Made by a program: the position numbers and the translations under genes. The notes under the pieces were generated by a model, which was not told where the DNA came from, made no database searches, and saw nothing but the letters and a program-made list of their open reading frames with translations. 14,763 nucleotides of DNA, taken from assembly GCA_034409055.1 (NCBI GenBank), contig DAOUMU010000542.1, forward strand, positions 1 through 14,763. The letters are read 5' to 3'. Numbering within the stretch: the stretch's first letter is position 1; each line of letters opens with the position of its first letter. Source of the stretch: DAOUMU01 sp034409055 (lineage in GTDB: Bacteria > Chloroflexota > Anaerolineae > 4572-78 > J111). This document shows positions 6,421 to 12,589 of the stretch, in pieces.

Positions 6421-6587
6421 GATAATAGCTTTGGGAAAGCCCTGTCTTATTGTTATCTCCCCTACACCGACCAACAATCCCAGCCGCTTACCTTTCCGCA
6501 GTCGCGTAGAGTACGAATCGGAACCGGTGATAAACTGAATCTGAGAAGCATGAAGTCCTATAACAATGTTTATGATTGGTTAAGATT
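6421..6587 (+). other. Long 5' leader of the lipoprotein gene
   Basis: No gene is seen. Near its start GCTTT/AAAGC (6428-6432 with 6436-6440, loop GGG) is enclosed by GATAA (6421-6425) and TTATC (6453-6457). An ATG at 6572 is followed after two codons by a stop (ATG ATT GGT TAA), just before the lipoprotein start. I recognise no riboswitch class. Confidence 0.4.
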
Positions 6588-7286
6588 ATGTTGAGACGAA
6601 CAGTACCAATAAACTCTTTCTTATTATTATGGATAGTAACTTTGATAGCCTGTAGGCTGACCTCATCATTACCAGAAACTCCTTCTAAGCCACCCCTGGC
6701 CACTCCAACAATTTCGCCACCAGCGGCAACGGTGACCAGTTCTTCTTCCCAACATCCTGCCACCGTATCTGCCTCGCCAACAGTGACTGAACAATCGCCC
6801 ACCACGACAATCTCTCCCACGACTGTTCCTCAATCAGAGACGCCGGAACGGATTGAGTCTGCCCCTTCTAACCCCTCTACACCAATCACGAGCCGTTTGA
6901 TTCTCTCTAAAACTCCCGGGCTGAACGAGCCGGTCGACCTGACTTTCACTTTCTCTTCCATTCTAGCAGCGCCGGGAACGACGGCGACCATTACCTTACC
7001 GGATGGGGCTGCTTTAATTGAGGGTGATCTGGAATGGACAGGTGATCTTGAACCGGAAGAACCACACACACTTCAAGCTACGATCATTTTTGAGAGTGAA
7101 GGAAATTGGACAATTGAGGCCAAAGCCCGACACGAAGTGGGCAACGGAGATGTCTGGGGAGATGCAGCCTACATCTATCTCCATGTTTCTGAAGAGGGTG
7201 GTCACGTTGGTTTCCCAACAGAACCACCGCCACGATCTTCTGGCGAGGAAGTTCCATCACCTCCGCCAGTTGAACCATCACCATAA
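6588..7286 (+). CDS. Secreted lipoprotein with a Ser/Thr/Pro linker and a beta domain shared with the downstream protease
   Basis: A 232-residue protein starting at ATG 6588; a TTG at 6576 is a less likely start and no good Shine-Dalgarno is visible. Residues 1-22 form a lipoprotein signal peptide with lipobox LIAC, acylated Cys22. Residues 23-100 are a low-complexity Ser/Thr/Pro tether of the kind that holds a domain away from the membrane. Residues about 103-205 form a beta-rich domain (NEPVDLTFTFSS, TATITLPDGAALIEGDLEW, GDVWGDAAYIYLHVS) that closely parallels residues about 56-163 of the next protein. The C-terminus is Pro-rich. No catalytic motif is seen. The downstream gene begins 54 bases after the stop, so they are probably cotranscribed from P2. 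It may be a surface docking or inhibitory partner of the protease; that is inference. Confidence 0.75.
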   Translation: MLRRTVPINSFLLLWIVTLIACRLTSSLPETPSKPPLATPTISPPAATVTSSSSQHPATVSASPTVTEQSPTTTISPTTVPQSETPERIESAPSNPSTPITSRLILSKTPGLNEPVDLTFTFSSILAAPGTTATITLPDGAALIEGDLEWTGDLEPEEPHTLQATIIFESEGNWTIEAKARHEVGNGDVWGDAAYIYLHVSEEGGHVGFPTEPPPRSSGEEVPSPPPVEPSP

Positions 7287-7328
7287 TTTTGCGGCGGGCT
7301 GGCACCGCCATACACACATATAAATATG

Positions 7329-7336
7329 AGGAGGGA
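7329..7336 (+). promoter_or_regulatory. Ribosome binding site deciding the protease start
   Basis: AGGAGGG lies inside the codons that follow an earlier in-frame ATG at 7326 and is correctly spaced before ATG 7341. This makes 7341 the start, removing five residues. Confidence 0.75.
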
Positions 7337-7340
7337 TACT

Positions 7341-10300
7341 ATGTTTTGGTCAAATTCTAATACTATTCAGAAATTCCTAACCACTACAGTGTTGATACTA
7401 ACACTGCTCATTATTTCGCCTGATGGCGCCATCACTCCGACGAATGGGCGTAGTGAGAACCAAGTTTTGGCTCAAGGAGCCAGACCTGGTCCAGGTATTA
7501 TGGAGGATGTCTCCACCCCCATTCAGGCGATGTTGACTATTGATGACTATCCACCCGTGGGACAACCAGCCACACTCACTTGCGAGATCTCAAGTGTGCT
7601 GGACGCTCCCAATACGACCGCCCAAATCGAATTGCCCGCCAACAGCCGATTAGTTAGCGGTGATCTGAACTGGCAAGGTGATCTCCTGGCTGGCACCCCC
7701 ATCATTTTCACAGCAACAGTTGTCTTTGATGCCCCGGGCGATGCGGCTGTTTTCTGCCGGGCTCGCCGGGTTATTGACGCCGAAAACTCGTGGGGTGATC
7801 TGGCGGAACTGTATCTGTCAATTAGCCAGAAGGATAGCAAAGACGGTTTTGCCCCCGTTGCCCCTGAAAACCGATATCAACTCGGTGAGCTCATCGAATC
7901 TGGGGACGGTCAGATAATCGACGAAGCCAAGGAGCAATCGGCCCCACCCTCTCAAGGTCAGGCTGTTGAGCCACCACCGAGTGTTGATCCATCCGCAGCC
8001 AACGAGACGCATGTTACATCTACTGAGATTACAGTCCAGGGTGATCTGACAGTAACGGGTCGTTGGGGCTACTACGACCGGGATGATAACTATATTCCTG
8101 CCTTAGAATTCATCATCGAACTCGTTCGGGGCGACAACGGCAATCATCTGGCTTGGTGCTATACCAGTCCTGATGGCTACTACTCTTGTGGTCCGGTCAC
8201 CAATCCGGGTTCGGTGGGGGTGCGCACGGTGATGTATTCATATATCAAATACAATCCGTATGACGACGTTTTGGCCGTAGTAAATCCCGATTGGGGCACC
8301 AGCAATAACGTCTATAATACCTTTGGCACCCAAACTGGCGTTCACGTCTTTTCCGATGGTACCCATGACATTGGCTCCTGGGTTTCCACCAACGGCTCTA
8401 CATATGAACGAGCCTACTGGATTCAGCGTGATCTGAATGACACCTGGCGGTACATCTGGTTCGGTACCGGTTCGTCGCAGAGTCCTCAAGAGACGGCCGG
8501 AGCTGGTACCGTAGAGTGGAAGATTGACAGCACCGACGGCACTTATTATTCGCGTGGTGGAAATATCCATCTCGCCGGAGTGGACCCCCTATCTAATACT
8601 GTGGTCAGTCACGAATACGGTCACAATATTATGTATAACGTATATGGTAACTGGATGCCAACGACGTATTGTCCTAATCCGCATTATGTACAGTTATCCA
8701 GTCATGTTAACTGTGCCTGGACAGAAGGTTGGGCCAACTTCTTGCCATTGGCGGTCAACAATGACCCGGTCTACCGCTGGGCGGATGGTTCCAGTTTGAA
8801 TTTGGAAAACCCGACCTGGGGCTCCTTCACCTGGGACGAGGGCGACGACGTGGAAGGTCGTGTAGCCGGCGCCCTGTGGGATATCCTCGATACCAGCAAC
8901 GAAAATGACGACCAATACTCGGACGGCGGCATCATCAACATCTGGGACACCCTCTACCACCAAAACGACAACAACTTCAGCCAGTACTGGTCAGCTTGGA
9001 AATCACGCGGGCATAATAACACCAGCGCTGGCCCAGTCATGAGTATCTTTCAGAACACAATTGATTATCGTAACGGCCCGGCAAACGACGATTTCGACAA
9101 CAGAACTACTATTTGGAGCCTACCGTTTATAATTACGAATTTTAATACGGCCAATGCTACCACCCAGGGGAACGACCCTCATACTCCTTGTGGTTCTACC
9201 AGCACACCGAAGCAGTCACGCAGCGTGTGGTATCGCTATACGCCGGCTACCACCGGCAACTACATCATCACCACCGATGGGAGTAATTACGACACGGTTT
9301 TGGCTGTGTGGACCGGCACATTCGGATCGCTTACCAATCAGGGTTGTGATGATAACAGTGGCATGGGGAGTCAGTCGTCTCTGGCTCTCACTCTTAACGG
9401 GGGAACAACCTACTACATTGAAGTGATGCGTTACGGCTCAGGCTCTGGGGGACTGCTCAACCTATTCGTGACTTTGAACGAGCAACCCAGCATAAATCTC
9501 GCCGTTACACCTCCAGGTTTCGATGATATTGGCACTGTTCTGTCTCGTCCCGAACTTGGTTATCCCTGGATGGAAATACAAGTGGCAGACCTGGCCAACT
9601 ACAGCCTGCTCAGCCAATACGATGCCATCTTCATCAACTGCTCGTGGAACATCCAGAGCACGCCACAGGTCGCCAGTGCCCTCCAACAGTACGTACAAAA
9701 TGGCGGGTCAATTTATGCTTCAGATTGGGCCTATGAGTATATTCGAGACGCTTTCCCTGGCTATATCAACTTTCCAACTGATCCATATATTGGTATGAGC
9801 CAGCAGGTGACGGCGAATATCACTGACGCTGGACTGACCAACTACATCAATCCCACCAACCCGCCTTCAACTATTGACCTGGAATACGACCTGGGTGGTT
9901 GGGTTGTCATTGACAGTGTGGGGGCTGACACCACCGTCCATGTGCGAGGCACCTTCGACATCTATTCTTCTCTTTCAAGTCTGGCTCTAACAAGCTTTGA
10001 GGAGAGGCAACAACTTCAAACCCAACAAGCAGTAGAAGCGTTAGATCAATTGACAAACAAGCCCTTAGTTGTCTCCTTCGAGCCTTATGGTGCCAACGGA
10101 GGCAAAGTTATCTTTACTACGTTCCACAATGAAGCCCAACAGACCGACCTTGAAAAGAAATTGCTTGAATACCTCGTCTTAGTTCCTCTCACCAGCGCGC
10201 AGCAGCAAGCAGTGGCTCAGGTAATTGCTGCAGAAGGTCTTGATCTAATGCGTATCGACATCAATACGATTGACCCTGGCGCAAATTCATCCTCAATCAT

Positions 10301-10583
10301 CTACGCATACACGCAAGAAGGCGTTACTGATCCCCGCCTGGTATTCGCTCTGGCCTGGTCTGGAAGTTCCCTGGGGCTGTCGGTGTACCGACCTGACGGT
10401 AGTCTCTATCAACAACTGCAAAGTAGCCAGTCACCGATCAAGGTTGTCATCCCGAATGCTGAAAGCGGTAACTGGAAATACCAGGTCACAGGGGTAAATG
10501 TTCCCTACAATAACTATCCATATGTTGTTGGGATTGGCGCAGAAAAGGTGGAGCAGGTTTATCTTCCCATAGTTATTAAATAA
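7341..10583 (+). CDS. Large secreted gluzincin-type metalloprotease with PPC and GATase-like modules
   Basis: A 1080-residue protein. Residues 1-45 contain a signal peptide (FLTTTVLILTLLIISPDG). Residues about 56-163 are the beta domain shared with the preceding lipoprotein; a Pro/Ser linker follows, then a transthyretin-like segment near 232-300. The zinc protease core has HEYGH at 424-428 (HEXXH) and a probable third ligand Glu462 in TEGWANF, the spacing expected of gluzincins. A PPC-like domain (about 578-713; SVWYRYTPATTGNYIITTDGS..YDTVLAVWTG) follows, often removed on maturation in other proteases. Residues about 714-835 resemble a GATase/ThuA-like flavodoxin-type domain (YDAIFINCSW, YVQNGGSIYAS) also seen in the protein at 11186. 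The protein ends in VYLPIVIK. Substrate is unknown; it should act outside the cell. A strong terminator follows. Confidence 0.85.
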   Translation: MFWSNSNTIQKFLTTTVLILTLLIISPDGAITPTNGRSENQVLAQGARPGPGIMEDVSTPIQAMLTIDDYPPVGQPATLTCEISSVLDAPNTTAQIELPANSRLVSGDLNWQGDLLAGTPIIFTATVVFDAPGDAAVFCRARRVIDAENSWGDLAELYLSISQKDSKDGFAPVAPENRYQLGELIESGDGQIIDEAKEQSAPPSQGQAVEPPPSVDPSAANETHVTSTEITVQGDLTVTGRWGYYDRDDNYIPALEFIIELVRGDNGNHLAWCYTSPDGYYSCGPVTNPGSVGVRTVMYSYIKYNPYDDVLAVVNPDWGTSNNVYNTFGTQTGVHVFSDGTHDIGSWVSTNGSTYERAYWIQRDLNDTWRYIWFGTGSSQSPQETAGAGTVEWKIDSTDGTYYSRGGNIHLAGVDPLSNTVVSHEYGHNIMYNVYGNWMPTTYCPNPHYVQLSSHVNCAWTEGWANFLPLAVNNDPVYRWADGSSLNLENPTWGSFTWDEGDDVEGRVAGALWDILDTSNENDDQYSDGGIINIWDTLYHQNDNNFSQYWSAWKSRGHNNTSAGPVMSIFQNTIDYRNGPANDDFDNRTTIWSLPFIITNFNTANATTQGNDPHTPCGSTSTPKQSRSVWYRYTPATTGNYIITTDGSNYDTVLAVWTGTFGSLTNQGCDDNSGMGSQSSLALTLNGGTTYYIEVMRYGSGSGGLLNLFVTLNEQPSINLAVTPPGFDDIGTVLSRPELGYPWMEIQVADLANYSLLSQYDAIFINCSWNIQSTPQVASALQQYVQNGGSIYASDWAYEYIRDAFPGYINFPTDPYIGMSQQVTANITDAGLTNYINPTNPPSTIDLEYDLGGWVVIDSVGADTTVHVRGTFDIYSSLSSLALTSFEERQQLQTQQAVEALDQLTNKPLVVSFEPYGANGGKVIFTTFHNEAQQTDLEKKLLEYLVLVPLTSAQQQAVAQVIAAEGLDLMRIDINTIDPGANSSSIIYAYTQEGVTDPRLVFALAWSGSSLGLSVYRPDGSLYQQLQSSQSPIKVVIPNAESGNWKYQVTGVNVPYNNYPYVVGIGAEKVEQVYLPIVIK

Positions 10584-10642
10584 CCGTAAAGCTCTTGGAG
10601 AAGCAACAACTAAGCCACGAATAATTCGTCACTCTAAAACAA

Positions 10643-10687
10643 ACGACCGTCCCAGTCCTTACTCGGGCTGAGACGGTCGTCCTTTTT
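10643..10687 (+). terminator. Intrinsic terminator after the metalloprotease gene
   Basis: A 9-bp stem (ACGACCGTC at 10643-10651 with GACGGTCGT at 10672-10680), one mismatch, then a further 6 bp (CAGTCC with GGGCTG) and a six-base loop, followed by CCTTTTTT. The A-rich bases upstream would also let it work for reverse-strand transcription. A small palindrome (ACGAATAATTCGT, 10617-10629) precedes it. Confidence 0.92.
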
Positions 10688-10698
10688 TCAAGCCGCCC

Positions 10699-10940
10699 TC
10701 AATCCAACGGCTCCACAACCATCGAATCAATCACGCCGGTACACTCCGGCCAATCCCCGTCACCAGGGTAGCCGACCCAAAGCGTAGTGTATGCCCTTCG
10801 TAATTGACCGTACCGGGGACACTCCCCACCCCTTCAACCGACAAGGCGGCTGCGCCATCTACCACCGTCAAGGAGGGGATACTGCGGTAGACGTACTACG
10901 CGCCGCCGCTGCGCTCGACGTGCCAAAGGTCTGTAAAAGC
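10699..10940 (-). pseudogene. Decayed C-terminal remnant of a protein-coding gene
   Basis: Read on the reverse strand, 10940 down to about 10780 translates as LWHVERSGGA, a stop (10896-10898), then YVYRSIPSLTVVDGAAALS and VNYEGHTL. From about 10770 the sensible translation continues in another frame as LWVGYPGDGDWPECTGV and DSMVVEPLD with a stop at 10699-10701. The composition is that of a beta-rich secreted protein. The internal stop and frameshift, and the lack of a start, indicate a dead gene end. I do not recognise the family. The forward-strand frame at 10791-10997 is a shadow of it. Confidence 0.5.
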
Positions 10941-10997
10941 TCAGCAACGCCTCAAGCAAAGTTAGAAAAAACAGTCTATATTGAAGAAAAGATGTAA

Positions 10998-11130
10998 CTA
11001 CCTACCATGTCATTCTGAACGAGCGCAGCGAGTGAAGAATCCCCAAGGTTTTGGTAAAATAGATCTCTTCTGGGCCAAAGTTTCGGAGATTCCTCGTCGC
11101 TACGCTCCTCGGAATGACGAGGGTAGGCAG
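10998..11130. repeat. Long imperfect palindromic intergenic repeat
   Basis: The left arm (10998-11043) and the reverse complement of the right arm (about 11085-11130) align along roughly 45 bases with a few mismatches; shared blocks include CCTACC, GTCATTC, AGCG.AGCGA and GAATC. The right arm contains TCCTCGTCGCTACGCTCCTC. From memory this belongs to a dispersed bacterial repeat whose spurious translation contains RHSEERSDEES, present here on the reverse strand. The loop region contains TGGTAAAAT (11052-11060), an extended -10-like sequence facing the next gene. Its right edge comes within 60 bases of the next gene's start. Confidence 0.8.
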
Positions 11131-11185
11131 TTACGAAAAGATGAATGATGGAAAAAATTGTTGGCTTACTGATGAAGTAAAAACG

Positions 11186-12370
11186 ATGACTCAACGCAAG
11201 GCTATTTTTAGCCTATTGATTGCCCTGACTATGCTTGGCCTGACGACACCAGGGCAGGCCGCTAACACCAACGACAGGCCTAATGTGCTGATCGACCTCA
11301 GCCACGAGTTCACCTTTAGGTATGATGCCTTCTTACCGGTGGGCTATTTGCTGCCGGAGGGCTACGAGGTGACCCATTCATTGGCCACCCTGACGGCGAC
11401 CAGGCTGGACAAGGTGGATATACTGGTTATCGAACAAGCCACCACGGCCGTCCCCTTCACGACCGAACAGATTGTGGCCATACAGAGCTTTGTCCAAAAT
11501 GGGGGTAGTCTCTTGCTGGTGGGCAAGAAGTGGGCTTGGTCCCCTTCACCCTTCTTCCCCAGCGTGACCCGCTATCCTCTCAACAATTTGGTAGCCATTT
11601 TCGGGATTACCTTCAGGGATGGTTATGGCACGACGCCGTTTCAGGTGCAGTCCCACGAGATTACCCAGGGGGTGACCACGTTCGATAATGAAGGGGCCGT
11701 GCCCGGTCTGTTGAATGTTGATGCGGCCAGTACCGTCATCGTGGCCGATGGCGCCGGTCAGCCTGTCTTTGCGGTAAAAGAGTTTGGAGCCGGGCGGGTG
11801 GTGGTTAGCGCCGAGGACATCTTTGTCTCGTCCCCCTTTACCGGACAGCCGTTGATCAACGTCAGATTCACCCAGCAACTCTTTTATTGGCTGTCCCGGG
11901 GCAAGACCACCCGCTACCCCGGTCACACCCCTCCATTTCGTATTCTGCCTGAACACCAACTTATCCAGGGCACGGTGACGCTTTACTACACAGAAGCGTT
12001 AGGGCCTCGAGCCACTTTCCTGACGGACAACTATCCTACCATCTACCACCACCTGACGACAGGGACTCTGCTAAATCTGAACACAGCCATTGTGACCGAA
12101 AACGGTCAGGCCCATATGGGCAAGGCTATGTGGGTCATTGAGTCCATGGAAAGCGACTACGGGTCTGACTTCATGGCCCGGCTGATGCCGCTACACCGCC
12201 AGTGGGTGCAAAGTGGCCGGGCTTCCAACCCGGTGACGATGGATGAATTTATCACTATGCTGAGTACGGTTGCCGGCACGGATTTGAGTTCATTTTTCCA
12301 AACGATTGGGACGCACTGGACCGGGCTGGAGAGGGTCTATTTGCCAATTGTGATGAAAGTTAACCCTTGA
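11186..12370 (+). CDS. Secreted protein with a GATase/DUF4350-like domain and a protease-like helical C-terminal part
   Basis: A 394-residue protein. ATG 11186 places a clean signal peptide at the N-terminus (residues 1-25, cleavage after GQA); in-frame ATGs at 11114 and 11141 lie in or beside the intergenic repeat and would put 15-24 extra residues before it. Residues about 30-240 resemble a flavodoxin-like GATase/DUF4350 fold: VLIDLSHEFTF, VDILVIEQATT, FVQNGGSLLLVG (about 102-113) and a closing GAGRVVVSAEDIF. Residues about 265-375 are mostly helical; GTDLSSFFQTIG resembles the C-terminal helices of M1/M60-type zinc peptidases, but no HEXXH is present, so no catalysis is claimed. It ends in VYLPIVMKVNP, the same tail as the metalloprotease. 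A strong ribosome binding site for the next small gene starts right after its stop. Confidence 0.75.
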   Translation: MTQRKAIFSLLIALTMLGLTTPGQAANTNDRPNVLIDLSHEFTFRYDAFLPVGYLLPEGYEVTHSLATLTATRLDKVDILVIEQATTAVPFTTEQIVAIQSFVQNGGSLLLVGKKWAWSPSPFFPSVTRYPLNNLVAIFGITFRDGYGTTPFQVQSHEITQGVTTFDNEGAVPGLLNVDAASTVIVADGAGQPVFAVKEFGAGRVVVSAEDIFVSSPFTGQPLINVRFTQQLFYWLSRGKTTRYPGHTPPFRILPEHQLIQGTVTLYYTEALGPRATFLTDNYPTIYHHLTTGTLLNLNTAIVTENGQAHMGKAMWVIESMESDYGSDFMARLMPLHRQWVQSGRASNPVTMDEFITMLSTVAGTDLSSFFQTIGTHWTGLERVYLPIVMKVNP

Positions 12371-12378
12371 GGAGGTGG
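12371..12378 (+). promoter_or_regulatory. Strong ribosome binding site before the amber-interrupted small gene
   Basis: GGAGGTGG starts one base after the preceding stop codon and is well spaced before ATG 12383. It is the best Shine-Dalgarno match in this part of the window, yet the reading frame it serves stops after two codons. Confidence 0.75.
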
Positions 12379-12382
12379 AACG

Positions 12383-12589
12383 ATGAATTAGCAGGGCAAT
12401 CCAAATATAACAGCAGATCAAAGGATTAAATGGATACCTGATCAAACAGATGATAAATATAATATCGTACATTTCCCTATCCGAGGTTATCTCCCCACCG
12501 CACAAAAGAGAACCTCGGATGAAGAAATAGACGATATTGACTTTCGGTGTTATGTACCTACTACTTATGTGGAGAGAGTAAAAGCATGA
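12383..12589 (+). pseudogene. Small gene interrupted by an amber codon at position 3
   Basis: From ATG 12383 the frame reads Met-Asn-TAG (12389-12391) and then stays open for 65 codons (QGNPNITADQRIKWIP ... DFRCYVPTTYVERVKA) to TGA 12587-12589. That stop overlaps the ATG of the next gene as ATGA, the usual arrangement for translational coupling. No other ATG, GTG or TTG exists in the frame except a GTG near the 3' end, so the full protein needs the interrupted start. The translated sequence is hydrophilic, acidic in the middle, has no signal peptide, and matches no family I recognise. The combination of strong ribosome binding site, long open frame and stop/start overlap indicates a real gene with a recent nonsense change, or read-through. 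A 10-bp inverted repeat (12479-12488 with 12511-12520) lies within it. Confidence 0.6.

Noticed and set aside
6488..6820. Reverse-strand 110-codon open frame over the lipoprotein start and leader
   Set aside because: Low-complexity Val/Gly sequence that is antisense of the Ser/Thr/Pro tether.
10791..10997. Forward 68-codon open frame
   Set aside because: Overlaps the reverse-strand gene remnant and has no recognisable protein features.
10976..11194. Reverse-strand open frame containing RHSEERSDEES
   Set aside because: This peptide is the spurious translation of the palindromic repeat at 10998-11130; there is no gene structure around it.
11186..12370. Active metallopeptidase assignment for the 394-residue secreted protein
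   Set aside because: Only the C-terminal helical part resembles peptidases; no HEXXH or other zinc motif is present.
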